A DNA stretch of 35,852 bases from Roseburia sp. (GTDB lineage Bacteria > Bacillota > Clostridia > Lachnospirales > Lachnospiraceae), in contig JAMPFV010000028.1 of NCBI GenBank assembly GCA_023664265.1, positions 1 through 35,852 of the forward strand, read 5' to 3'. The notes below the pieces were generated by a model. That model did not search any database. It was given only the letters and a program-made list of their open reading frames with translations, and had not been told where the DNA came from. A program made the translations under genes and the position numbers. Shown piece by piece: positions 23,806-31,802 of this stretch (the stretch's first letter is position 1; each line of letters begins with the position of its first letter).

Positions 23806-25413
23806 TCAGCGCAGGGCCTCCACCGCCGCGCGCTCGATCGCAAGTCCTTTTTTGTAGCGCTCGATAAAGGTCTCAAAGCCCGCGACATCCTTCGCGTCTG
23901 GCTCCACCCGCACGGACTCCTCGCCCGCAAAGACCTTGTTGTTGAGGTAATCGCTCAGGGACTCGCCGTCCGCCTTTTGCTTCATATAGTTTGCGAGCAC
24001 CGCAATGCCCCACGCACCGCCCTCACCTGCTGTCTTCATAACGGAGACGGGCACGTTGACTGCCGCCGCTACCACTCTCTGTCCCACGCCCTCGGTCTTG
24101 AACAGGCCGCCGTGCCCGAGAAGCTCATCGAGCGTCACATGCTCCTGCTTGGACAGAATATCCATGCCGATTTTGATTGCGCCAAGCGCGGTGAAGAGAT
24201 TGACCCGCATAAAGTTCGCCAGCGTGAACTTCGCGTCCGGTGTGCGCACAAACAGGGGGCGGCCCTCCGCAAAGCCGGTCACATGCTCGCCGGAGAAGTA
24301 GCCGTATGCCAGAAGTCCGCCGCAGTCCGCGTCGCCCTCAAGCGCCTTGCGGTAGAGGGTGCCGTACAGCTCGTTCATATCAACCTTCTGCCCTGTGGCC
24401 TCCTGAAATTCCTTAAACAGATTCACCCACGCGTTCAAGTCGGAGGTACAGTTGTTGCAGTGCACCATTGCCACCAGACTGCCGTCCGGCGTCGTGACAA
24501 GATCCAGCTCGTCATACGCCTTTGACAGATCCTTCTCCAAGACTGCCATCGCAAAGACGGAGGTACCGGCAGAGATGTTTCCGGTACGCTTCGCCACGCT
24601 GTTTGTCGCCACCATGCCGGTGCCCGCGTCCCCCTCGGGCGGACACATCGGAATGCCGGCCTGCAGCGTCCCCGTCACGTCGAGAAGCTTCGCGCCCTCC
24701 GCTGTGAGCGTGCCCGCGTCCTCTCCCGAGACCAGCACCTTCGGCATAATATCGGCAAGCTTCCAGCCCAGATTCCTGTCCGCCGTCAGCGCGTCGAACT
24801 GCGCAATCATTTTCTTATTAAAATCCTTTGTATCAATGTCAATCGGGAACATGCCGGACGCCTCACCGACGCCAAGCGCCTTTTGTCCGCTGAGCTGCCA
24901 GTGGATGTAGCCCGCAAGCGTTGTGAAGAATGCTATCTTATCCACATGCTCCTCCCCGTTCAGAATCGCCTGATAGAGATGCGCGATGCTCCACCGCTGC
25001 GGTATATGATAGTTGAAAACCTCCGTCAGCTTCTCGCTGGCCTCCTGCGTGATGGTGTTCCTCCATGTCCGGAAGGGCACCAACAGCGTCCCGTCCTTGT
25101 CAAAGGCCATGTAGCCATGCATCATCGCGCTGAAGCCGATGGAGCCGATGGTCCTGATTTCCACACCGTACTGCTCCCTCACATTCTTTGCAAGGTCCTG
25201 ATAGCAGTCCTGAAGTCCCTTCCAAATCGCATCCAGACTGTAGGTCCAGATGTTGTTCACAAGCTGATTCTCCCAGTCATGGTTCCCGCTCGCGAGGACC
25301 TCGTGCCTGTCGTCGATGAGCACCGCCTTGATTCGGGTAGAGCCGAACTCTATCCCGAGTGCGGTATCGCCGCCTTCAATCGCGGCCTTGATTGCGTTTC
25401 CGTCACGTCCCAT
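23806..25413 (-). CDS. FGGY-family carbohydrate kinase, probable ribulokinase
   Basis: This 535-residue kinase has the FGGY two-domain fold: [17 protein letters not shown] at residues 18-34 is the first phosphate-binding loop; [21 protein letters not shown] and [12 protein letters not shown] are conserved blocks; [15 protein letters not shown] is the second-domain ATP region. The length is near that of ribulokinase (about 560) rather than xylulokinase (about 500), and it directly precedes araD, so phosphorylation of L-ribulose is the most economical call. It is not a canonical E. coli-type AraB, and I cannot exclude xylulose as substrate. The strong AGGAGG site and own promoter make it the first gene of the pentose operon. 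Confidence 0.85.
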   Translation of the reverse strand: MGRDGNAIKAAIEGGDTALGIEFGSTRIKAVLIDDRHEVLASGNHDWENQLVNNIWTYSLDAIWKGLQDCYQDLAKNVREQYGVEIRTIGSIGFSAMMHGYMAFDKDGTLLVPFRTWRNTITQEASEKLTEVFNYHIPQRWSIAHLYQAILNGEEHVDKIAFFTTLAGYIHWQLSGQKALGVGEASGMFPIDIDTKDFNKKMIAQFDALTADRNLGWKLADIMPKVLVSGEDAGTLTAEGAKLLDVTGTLQAGIPMCPPEGDAGTGMVATNSVAKRTGNISAGTSVFAMAVLEKDLSKAYDELDLVTTPDGSLVAMVHCNNCTSDLNAWVNLFKEFQEATGQKVDMNELYGTLYRKALEGDADCGGLLAYGYFSGEHVTGFAEGRPLFVRTPDAKFTLANFMRVNLFTALGAIKIGMDILSKQEHVTLDELLGHGGLFKTEGVGQRVVAAAVNVPVSVMKTAGEGGAWGIAVLANYMKQKADGESLSDYLNNKVFAGEESVRVEPDAKDVAGFETFIERYKKGLAIERAAVEALR

Positions 25414-25471
25414 TCAATGTACCTCCTATTATTTTTTTCTGCTAATATATCCCATATCCCATTATATCGTA

Positions 25472-25501
25472 ATTATAGCAATATGGAGAAGGTTGCGCAA
25501 C
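25472..25501 (-). promoter_or_regulatory. Pentose operon promoter with overlapping palindrome
   Basis: TTGCGC (25495-25500) and TATAAT (25472-25477) with a 17-base spacer. The perfect palindrome GTTGCGCAAC (25492-25501) covers the -35 box and has the central CG typical of LacI-family operators. A second TATAAT lies at 25461-25466. Confidence 0.6.
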
Positions 25502-25594
25502 TGTTTCTTCTGTATTTTGTTTACTCATTTTTAAAATAGTTTAATTTTTTATTCAAGACATTGTTTTATCACAGCGGCTTTTTGCGCCATGGGA

Positions 25595-25623
25595 TTGCTT
25601 TTTCCCCCGAAAAAAGTTATAAT
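25595..25623 (+). promoter_or_regulatory. Promoter of the pspA operon
   Basis: TTGCTT (25595-25600) and TATAAT (25618-25623) with a 17-base spacer, about 45 bases before pspA. The -35 is weak, so an alternative stress sigma factor cannot be excluded, but no ECF-type motif is evident. Confidence 0.6.
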
Positions 25624-25667
25624 AGCAACGATACTTACATAACAACACATCTAAGGAGGAGAACCCT

Positions 25668-26351
25668 ATGGGAATTATTGAACGTTTCAAGGATATCATG
25701 TCGGCAAACATCAACGCTCTGCTTGACAAGGCGGAGGACCCCGAGAAAATGATAGATCAATATCTGAGAAATCTGGAGAGCGATTTGGGAAAGGTAAAGG
25801 CTGAAACCGCATCCGTCATCGCGGAGGAGAGCAAGGCGAAGCGCGCGCTCGACGAGTGCAATCAGAACATCGCGAAGATGCAGTCCTACGCGGAGAAGGC
25901 CGTTGCCGCCGGAAACGACGCGGACGCAAGACAGTTCCTCACGCAGAAGAAGGTCTACACGGATCAGCTGGCCTCCCTTCAGAGCACTTATCAGATGGCT
26001 TCCGACAACGCGGCCAAGATGCGCGGAATGCACGACAAGCTTGTCAAAGATATCGACGAGCTGAATGCGCGCCGTGACGCCATCAAGGCGAAAATGGCGG
26101 CGGCGAAGACCCAGCAGCACATCAACGAAATCGGCTCTTCCGTGGCAGGCGTTTCCAACGACATGTCCGCCTTTGAACGCATGGAGGAGAAGGCGAACAA
26201 GATGTTTGACGAGGCCAACGCGATGGCGGAGCTGAACAAGAGCGCCGGAGAGACCTCCATCGACAATCTCACGAGCAAGTATGATGCTCCCGGCGGTGAC
26301 GCTTCCGTTGACGACGAGCTGGCGGCCCTGAAAGCCAAGTTAGGAAAGTAA
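25668..26351 (+). CDS. pspA: PspA/IM30 family membrane-stress protein
   Basis: This 227-residue protein is almost entirely alpha-helical and coiled coil, the normal size for PspA/IM30. GIIERFKDIMSANINALLDKAEDPEKMIDQYLR is the conserved amphipathic start of the family (quoted in two parts: residues 2-20 and 21-34). These proteins polymerise on membranes under envelope stress. It has a strong AAGGAGG ribosome site. The stop is four bases before the zinc-ribbon gene, which together with the SPFH gene gives the ydjF-like module known from Bacillus. The pentose operon starts divergently on the other side. Confidence 0.94.
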   Translation: MGIIERFKDIMSANINALLDKAEDPEKMIDQYLRNLESDLGKVKAETASVIAEESKAKRALDECNQNIAKMQSYAEKAVAAGNDADARQFLTQKKVYTDQLASLQSTYQMASDNAAKMRGMHDKLVKDIDELNARRDAIKAKMAAAKTQQHINEIGSSVAGVSNDMSAFERMEEKANKMFDEANAMAELNKSAGETSIDNLTSKYDAPGGDASVDDELAALKAKLGK

Positions 26352-26355
26352 TCGC

Positions 26356-27519
26356 ATGGAACAGGAAGTCTACCGCTGCGAAGCCTGCGACGGCATCATG
26401 GAATACGACGTCATAAGCAGGCAGTTGAAATGCCCCAACTGCGGGAACACGGTCGCCATCTTAAACAATCCTGAGGCCATCGTGGAACACTCGCTCACCT
26501 TGGACGCCAAGAGAACGCTGCGCCCGTCCGAAAAGACCTCCACCACCATGGAATGTACCGGCTGCGGCGCGACGATAGAGCTTGCCGGAGGTGACACCAC
26601 CTCCGCATGTCCTTACTGCGGCTCCACCTACGTGCTGGCGCAGAAGCAGCTTGACAGCATTATCCCCGACGGCATTATTCCGTTTGCGCTTGACCGCAAC
26701 GGCGCACAGGAGGTATTCCGCCGCTGGATCGGCAAACGTCTGCTCGCACCCGCGAAGCTGCGCACGCTTTATCAGCGCGATACCATGCAGCGTCTCTACC
26801 TCCCTTACTGGACCTTTGACGCGCGCACGGACGCAGACTATACGGCGATGGGCGGCCGCTACCGGACAGAACGCTGCCGCGACAGAAACGGCAACACACA
26901 GACCCGGACCGTAACGGACTGGTATCACACAAGCGGACACATTCGATACAATTTTGACGACATGCTTGTCAAGGCCGTTGGCGGCGAACGCTCGGCCTTT
27001 CTCAAGAGCGTCGAGCCTTACGACATGGGACGTATGGTCTCCTACGCGCCGCAGTATCTGCAGGGGTGTGTCTCTCAGTGCTATGAGATCGGACTTGACG
27101 CCGCGCATACGGAGGCGAGAGGGATTATGGACGCGGCCCTCCGCGCAGACGCTGAGAGCGACGTCCTAAGCCGCTATGACACTGTCAGGAATGTCAATAT
27201 CTCCCCGACGTACAGGGACGAGACCTACAAGCATATTTTGGTTCCGGTATACTCCGCCCCCTACCACTATGAGGGGAAAAATTATCAGGTTGCCATCAAC
27301 GGACAGACCGGCAGCATTCACGGCAGCTATCCAAAGAGCCCCGTCAAAATTGCCGCTATCGTTATCGCGGCGCTCCTGTTGATTATCGCGATTTTATGCG
27401 GGCAGTATGAGGCTGACCGGCGCTACTCCCTCGAGGACGGCGCCCCGCCGGCAGCGGCGCTGTGCAGCAACGCCCCGGTCGAAGAAACTATTGGCGCGGA
27501 CAGCGCGGAAATGAGGTAA
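26356..27519 (+). CDS. Zinc-ribbon membrane protein (YdjG-like)
   Basis: This 387-residue protein has two zinc ribbons at the N-terminus: CEACDG...CPNCG (residues about 8-31) and CTGCGA...CPYCG (about 66-90), of TFIIB type. A soluble domain of about 220 residues follows (LYLPYWTFDARTDADYTAMGG), then one transmembrane helix (about 332-352, IAAIVIAALLLIIAIL) and a short tail. It probably sits in the membrane with the ribbons inside the cell. In Bacillus the equivalent YdjG helps bring the SPFH protein and PspA to the membrane; transfer of that role here is inference. The ribosome site AGGAAAG lies in the end of pspA and the stop is two bases before the next start. Confidence 0.88.
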   Translation: MEQEVYRCEACDGIMEYDVISRQLKCPNCGNTVAILNNPEAIVEHSLTLDAKRTLRPSEKTSTTMECTGCGATIELAGGDTTSACPYCGSTYVLAQKQLDSIIPDGIIPFALDRNGAQEVFRRWIGKRLLAPAKLRTLYQRDTMQRLYLPYWTFDARTDADYTAMGGRYRTERCRDRNGNTQTRTVTDWYHTSGHIRYNFDDMLVKAVGGERSAFLKSVEPYDMGRMVSYAPQYLQGCVSQCYEIGLDAAHTEARGIMDAALRADAESDVLSRYDTVRNVNISPTYRDETYKHILVPVYSAPYHYEGKNYQVAINGQTGSIHGSYPKSPVKIAAIVIAALLLIIAILCGQYEADRRYSLEDGAPPAAALCSNAPVEETIGADSAEMR

Positions 27520-27521
27520 AC

Positions 27522-28505
27522 ATGGGATTTTTCAGCAATCAATTTGCAAATGTAATTGAATGGAAGGAATATCGGGACGACGTCATATTCTGGAAATGGT
27601 CAAACAACGAGATCAAAAAGGACAGCCGCCTGATCATTCATCAGGGACAGGACGCCATCTTTTTATACAACGGCAAAGTGGAAGGTATTTTCAAGGATGA
27701 GGGAAGCTTTGAGGTCGAGTCCGACATCATCCCCTTCCTCTCCACTCTCAAGGGCTTCAAGTTCGGCTTTAACAGCGGTATCCGCGCCGAGGTGCTCTTT
27801 ATCAACACCAAGCTCTTCAATATTAAATGGGGGACAAAGAACGTGATCAGCATCCCCGCTCCCGGGCTTCCGGGCGGTATGCCGATTCGCGCCTACGGCA
27901 CCTTCGACGCAAAGGTCAACGATTATCTGCAGCTCATTGAGGCGCTGGCCGGCGTCAAACAGATTTACACCATCGAGGACATCCGCGAGCGCGTGCTCTC
28001 CATCCTTGACCCGCTTCTGATGAAGTGGATTTCCAAGGAGGGAAAGGATATGTTCAATCTGCAGGCGAACGCCATGGAGATCGGCAACGGCATCAAGACC
28101 GACCTCGATATGGAGCTGATCAAGCTGGGGCTCACCGTAACCGCGTTCCACTGCTCCAACTTCTCCTACCCGCAGGAGGTACAGCAGATGCAGACGAAGG
28201 CCGCGTCACAGGCCATGGTCGGCGATATGAACCGCTACCAGCAGTTCGCCATGACGGACGCCCTCGCCAAAGGAAACAATCACGGCTCCAACACGGCGAT
28301 GGATATGGCGAGTATGCAGATGGGTATGATGATGGGACAGCAGATGGTGAACGCCATGGCCGGCAATATGCAGCAGACAGCGGCCGCTCCACAGGCCTCG
28401 CCGATTCCCGAGGGCGCCGTTCCGCCCAAGTTCTGCCCGAACTGCGGAACTCCCACGGACGGCTCGAAGTTCTGTAAGGAATGCGGTCAAAAGCTTATCG
28501 GATAA
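27522..28505 (+). CDS. SPFH domain protein with C-terminal zinc ribbon (YdjI-like)
   Basis: This 327-residue protein belongs to the virion core protein/YdjI group of SPFH proteins. It begins with FFSNQFANVIEWKEYRDD, has the SPFH core through residue about 220 (YNGKVEGIFKDEGSFEVES), a Met-rich linker (MDMASMQMGMMMGQQM) and a C-terminal double-Cys ribbon: CPNCGTPTDGSKFCKECG. Such proteins form oligomers at the membrane. Start ATG 27522 is chosen because GAGGTAAAC precedes it; the frame is open upstream into the previous gene. It is co-transcribed with pspA and the zinc-ribbon gene, consistent with a stress-responsive membrane platform. Confidence 0.9.
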   Translation: MGFFSNQFANVIEWKEYRDDVIFWKWSNNEIKKDSRLIIHQGQDAIFLYNGKVEGIFKDEGSFEVESDIIPFLSTLKGFKFGFNSGIRAEVLFINTKLFNIKWGTKNVISIPAPGLPGGMPIRAYGTFDAKVNDYLQLIEALAGVKQIYTIEDIRERVLSILDPLLMKWISKEGKDMFNLQANAMEIGNGIKTDLDMELIKLGLTVTAFHCSNFSYPQEVQQMQTKAASQAMVGDMNRYQQFAMTDALAKGNNHGSNTAMDMASMQMGMMMGQQMVNAMAGNMQQTAAAPQASPIPEGAVPPKFCPNCGTPTDGSKFCKECGQKLIG

Positions 28506-28528
28506 TGAAACAGGAGTGCAAACGGCAA

Positions 28529-28924
28529 ATGAAAAAACAAAGAAATGAATTATTGGAACTTTTAGGTGGACTCGCAATGCTCGCCGTCGGTCTGTTCTGG
28601 TTTTCCACCAGCGTCACCGTGAGCAACAGCTTTTTTACACGCGGCCTGCACATCGGCTTCGCCAACGTCCCCTCCGGTCTGGTGATCGTTCCCTTCATCA
28701 TCGCGGTGATTCTGGTCTTTATCCGTCCGGAGTCCTTCGGCAGAAAGCTCTTCCTCGCGCTGTCGGTGCTTCTGATCATCGCCTCGGTCATCGCCTCCAC
28801 CCGGCTGTATGTCAGCTCCATGACTCTGTTTGAGTGGATTGCCATCATGGTACTGATATTCGGAGGCCTTGCGCTGGTCTGCAGGGTGCTTTTCAAGCCG
28901 GTCAAAAAATCGGGGGAGGATTGA
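28529..28924 (+). CDS. Small four-helix membrane protein of the pspA module
   Basis: This protein of about 131 residues has four predicted transmembrane helices (LLGGLAMLAVGLFWF, GLVIVPFIIAVILVFI, LALSVLLIIASVIAS, IAIMVLIFGGLALVC) with a basic N-terminus and Lys-rich C-terminus. I do not recognise a family. ATG 28529 is preceded by AGGAG at a longish 12 bases; an in-frame ATG at 28505 overlaps the preceding stop (TAATG) and could serve by coupling. As the last gene of the operon it holds the place of YdjH in the Bacillus module without resembling it in size. Confidence 0.75.
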   Translation: MKKQRNELLELLGGLAMLAVGLFWFSTSVTVSNSFFTRGLHIGFANVPSGLVIVPFIIAVILVFIRPESFGRKLFLALSVLLIIASVIASTRLYVSSMTLFEWIAIMVLIFGGLALVCRVLFKPVKKSGED

Positions 28925-28934
28925 TTCCTCCCCC
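28912..28934. terminator. Bidirectional terminator between pspA module and MATE gene
   Basis: GGGGGAGGA (28912-28920) and TCCTCCCCC (28926-28934) form a 9-bp stem. On the minus strand it is followed by GATTTTTT, a good terminator for the MATE gene; on the plus strand the T run is weak. Confidence 0.75.
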
Positions 28935-28963
28935 TTATGTACTCTCAGCTTCCCCGGACTTCC

Positions 28964-30310
28964 CTATGAAATCCTCTTAAACTGCCAGCGCCCTCTATGG
29001 TAACGCACGATACTCACAAGGCCTGTCAGCGCCCATGTAAGCCCCGTCGTGAGAAATATGCCCCACATCCCGATAAACGGTATCATCGTCAGCGGCATCG
29101 CAAAGCCGACGCGCCCGATGACCTCCATCAGTCCGTTGAGCATCGCAAAGGCCGCATCTCCCGCGCCGTTGAGCACACTTCTCGCCACATATATCATTCC
29201 CAGAAAGAAGTAAAAGCAGCTCGTGATGGAAAGTCCTCTCGCCCCAATCGCGATAACCTCCGGCTCCGTCACGAAAATACTCATAATCGGCTTCCCGAAA
29301 AACTGTCCCGGAATCAGCATCAGCAGACTGAATATCAGCACGCACCGCACGCCGACTCTGTAGCCCTGCTTTACCCGGTCAATCCTGCCGGCGCCGATAT
29401 TCTGCCCCGTGTATGTCGTGATCGCCGCGCCGAGCGAGCTGTAGGGCTGTTGTACAAGCTGCTCGATCCTGCCGAGTGCGGTATTGGCCGCCACAACGCT
29501 CTCGCCGAAGCCGTTTACCACCCGCTGCAGGAAAATGCAGGAAAACGCGATCAGCGCGTTCTGCATCGCAATCGGGATCCCCAGTGAAAAGCAGCGCGTG
29601 ATAATGTCCATGCGGACACTGCGGTTCTCCCTCCTGATTCTGAAATACGGTATTTTATAAAGCGCGTACGCGAAGGAGCCTGCCGCCGCCACAAGCTGCG
29701 CGAGCACCGTCGCAAACGCAACGCCGAACACAGACCAGTGAAAGACAACGACAAACAACAGATCCAATCCGATATTGATAAAGCAGGCCAGCACCATAAA
29801 ATAGAGCGGCGTCTTGGAATCGCCCAGCGCGCGGAGCACGGAGGCCACGCCGTTATAGGCGGCTATCGCGAGAATCCCCGCGCAGGAGACGCGCATATAG
29901 GTCACCGCATCCTCAAGAATCACCTCCGGCGTGTCGAGCACCACGAGAATCCACCGCGCGGAGAGGATGCCGATAACGCCCATAACCGCGGACACCAACG
30001 CCAACAGGTACATTCCGTTGATAATGCCCCGCTCCACCATATCCGTCCTGCCCGCTCCGAAATACTGCGACACGACCACGCCCACGCCGGCCGCGATGCC
30101 GAAGCTCATGGCAAAAAACAAAAAATTCAGGGAGCCGGTCGCGCCGACCGACGCGAGCGCGTTCGCGCCGACAAAGCGCCCCACCACAATCGAATCCACC
30201 ATATTGTAAAACTGCTGAAAAATATTTCCTATCAACATCGGCAGCGTAAATTTTAACAGTAGCCTTGCGGGGCTTCCCTCCGTCATGTTATTCGCGAATT
30301 GCTTTTCCAT
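28964..30310 (-). CDS. MATE family efflux transporter
   Basis: This 448-residue protein has 12 predicted membrane helices in two related halves, the standard MATE size. The start EGSPARLLLKFTLPMLIGNIFQQFYNMVDSIVVGRFVG is a hallmark of the DinF/NorM-like branch (spread over residues 12-49), and the second half repeats this with RCFSLGIPIAMQNALIAF. It would export drugs or metabolites with Na+ or H+ entry; the substrate is unknown. Only a weak purine-rich ribosome site (GAGAAGAG) precedes the start. It is convergent with the pspA module and separated from ylmH upstream by 66 bases, so it may be co-transcribed with ylmH or alone. Confidence 0.93.
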   Translation of the reverse strand: MEKQFANNMTEGSPARLLLKFTLPMLIGNIFQQFYNMVDSIVVGRFVGANALASVGATGSLNFLFFAMSFGIAAGVGVVVSQYFGAGRTDMVERGIINGMYLLALVSAVMGVIGILSARWILVVLDTPEVILEDAVTYMRVSCAGILAIAAYNGVASVLRALGDSKTPLYFMVLACFINIGLDLLFVVVFHWSVFGVAFATVLAQLVAAAGSFAYALYKIPYFRIRRENRSVRMDIITRCFSLGIPIAMQNALIAFSCIFLQRVVNGFGESVVAANTALGRIEQLVQQPYSSLGAAITTYTGQNIGAGRIDRVKQGYRVGVRCVLIFSLLMLIPGQFFGKPIMSIFVTEPEVIAIGARGLSITSCFYFFLGMIYVARSVLNGAGDAAFAMLNGLMEVIGRVGFAMPLTMIPFIGMWGIFLTTGLTWALTGLVSIVRYHRGRWQFKRIS

Positions 30311-30376
30311 CTCTTCTCATTTTCGCGCCGCTTTTCCATCGCGGACGCTTTCCTCCGAATCGCTATCATAGCACTT

Positions 30377-31135
30377 TTATACATACAGGTCAATCTCCAC
30401 ATTTAATTTTCCCTTTTTTGTCTCGCGGGTGACGCCCACATATTGAAATCTGCCGTATCCGCGCACCGAAACCATATCCCCGTTCCTGAGCAGGCCGCTG
30501 TTGTTCTCATTCAGCCGCCCGTTGACAAACACCCTTTTCGCGCGGAAAAGCTCCACACACTCGCTGCGCGAAAGCTTATACACCTTCGCGATAATGCCGT
30601 CCGCCCGCTCCGCGCTCACCTGGACCGCCGTCCGCTCGAGCCGTGTGACCGTGCTCTCCGGAACCTCCTTGGCAAGGGCGCAGCGGACATTGGTATGGCG
30701 CACCTTGTCCATATTCTCCACGATATATGCCGCCATTTTCTCCGTACAGAACAGAAACGCCCGCTTCCCCTGAATGATTATATCGCCGAGTGTGCCGCGC
30801 TCAATCCCGAGATTCATCAAAGCCCCCAGATAATCCCTGTGGGAAAGCTCCTCGCCAAACTTCTCTACCACCGGCGATATCTCGATACAGGCAATCGGAA
30901 ACGGCTCCTCATACCCGCACAGCGCCTCGTCCCCGAAGCGCAGCATCACGCGCTCGCAGTCGCGCGTGCCGCCAAACACGGTGACAGGCACATACGAAAG
31001 CTCCCGCTCCATACCGTAATACAGACTCAGCTCCGCGGCGGACAGAAATCCCGTAAACAGATACTGCCCGTTCGTGTAGGCCTTATTCGCCAGCTCCTCC
31101 AGCCGCTTCTTAAAGAATGTGTCCTCCGCGTCCAT
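30377..31135 (-). CDS. ylmH: S4-domain RNA-binding protein YlmH
   Basis: This 252-residue protein has the YlmH layout: an N-terminal helical part, a middle domain with RDYLGALMNLGIERGTLGDI, the family signature, and a C-terminal S4 domain (about 180-240; KVYKLSRSECVELFRAKRVFVNGR). In Bacillus the protein has been linked to ribosome-associated quality control and it normally sits in the division cluster near divIVA; neither sepF nor divIVA is here. Its ATG lies one base after the stop of the Mrr-like gene, and its ribosome site GGAGGAGGAG is inside the end of that gene, so the two are translationally coupled. Confidence 0.93.
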   Translation of the reverse strand: MDAEDTFFKKRLEELANKAYTNGQYLFTGFLSAAELSLYYGMERELSYVPVTVFGGTRDCERVMLRFGDEALCGYEEPFPIACIEISPVVEKFGEELSHRDYLGALMNLGIERGTLGDIIIQGKRAFLFCTEKMAAYIVENMDKVRHTNVRCALAKEVPESTVTRLERTAVQVSAERADGIIAKVYKLSRSECVELFRAKRVFVNGRLNENNSGLLRNGDMVSVRGYGRFQYVGVTRETKKGKLNVEIDLYV

Positions 31136-31136
31136 C

Positions 31137-31592
31137 CTACTCCTCCTCCATGCTCTCCAGATAATCCCTGTCCCACAGCAGTATCTTCAGCCTTGCGGCC
31201 GCCTCCACCGCCGGCTGCGTAAAATATTGGTTCGTCAGGACGCAGCCGACCATCCTGTCATAAAAATCGCGCCCCGCGTACGCCTCCTGAACCGCCTTCA
31301 CGCCTACGGGGGAATTATAGCGCTTGCATTGAATGGCGTAGGTAACGCCCTCCTTCTCCGCAAGAATATCAATCCCGTAATCGCCGCTGCCCCGCGTCAC
31401 CTCCACGTCGATAAACCCGCGCGCAGCCAGCAAATCCGCGCAATAGTATTCAAAGTCAAGCCCCTCCATCCCGTCAAGGCGCCGCAGTCTGCCGTGCCGC
31501 CGATAACGCCTGCACAGCGCGATTCCCGCCGCCGTTATCAATATCAGGCCCAAAATCAGAGCCGCCACAAGCTCCCACTGTATCCCGTCCAC
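31137..31592 (-). CDS. Membrane-anchored Mrr-like restriction endonuclease domain protein
   Basis: This 151-residue protein has one N-terminal transmembrane helix (about 6-27), a basic stop-transfer segment (CRRYRRHGRLRRL), then a PD-(D/E)XK nuclease fold of Mrr_cat type. GSGDYGIDIL gives the catalytic Asp and YAIQCKRY the Q-x-K pair; DGMEGLDFEYYCADLLAARGF is the usual helix before the core. The topology places the nuclease inside the cell. There is no methyltransferase or specificity gene nearby. The start is GTG with AAGGGGCGGG before it. The last residues (MEEE) are encoded by the ylmH ribosome site. Confidence 0.85.
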   Translation of the reverse strand: MDGIQWELVAALILGLILITAAGIALCRRYRRHGRLRRLDGMEGLDFEYYCADLLAARGFIDVEVTRGSGDYGIDILAEKEGVTYAIQCKRYNSPVGVKAVQEAYAGRDFYDRMVGCVLTNQYFTQPAVEAAARLKILLWDRDYLESMEEE

Positions 31593-31627
31593 GTTTCCCG
31601 CCCCTTCCGAACATATGTTATGGACTT

Positions 31628-31656
31628 ATTCTATCACCAAAACATTTGTTCTGCAA
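31628..31656 (-). promoter_or_regulatory. Promoter of the mrr-like/ylmH pair
   Basis: TTGCAG (31651-31656) and TAGAAT (31628-31633) with a 17-base spacer, about 35 bases before the GTG start. Confidence 0.55.
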
Positions 31657-31673
31657 GAAAATTTTTTATCCCC

Positions 31674-31702
31674 TTTACTTTTCTCTCATATTCGTGTATA
31701 GT
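31674..31702 (+). promoter_or_regulatory. Promoter of folT
   Basis: TTTACT (31674-31679) and TATAGT (31697-31702) with a 17-base spacer. Transcription would begin near 31709, leaving a leader of about 95 bases. Confidence 0.6.
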
Positions 31703-31708
31703 TGCTAT

Positions 31709-31802
31709 GAATATACGAAATCGCAAATCCGCAGAGCAGAAGCACGCGCGCCAGGCGCCCTGTGAACAGGGCGTTGTTATCTGCATAAGGGAGGCTCTTT
31801 TT
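31709..31802 (+). promoter_or_regulatory. Structured leader of folT, possible riboswitch or attenuator
   Basis: The leader holds a perfect hairpin CGCCCTG-tgaa-CAGGGCG (31756-31773). An outer pairing is possible between GCAGA (31731-31735) and TCTGC (31780-31784). Alternatively AGAGC (31733-31737) can pair with GCTCT (31794-31798), which touches the ribosome site AAGGGAGG (31787-31794). The two pairings exclude each other, a layout suited to translational control. It does not match the tetrahydrofolate riboswitch consensus I know. Confidence 0.45.

Noticed and set aside
31119..31802. Long upstream extension of the FolT frame
   Set aside because: It runs through the divergent promoter region and the mrr-like gene; the strong ribosome site and family alignment place the start at 31803.
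31709..31802. Tetrahydrofolate riboswitch before folT
   Set aside because: The first bases faintly resemble it (AGAGCAGA...CGCG), but the second half with the closing GCAUCCGCUC strand is missing and the leader is too short.
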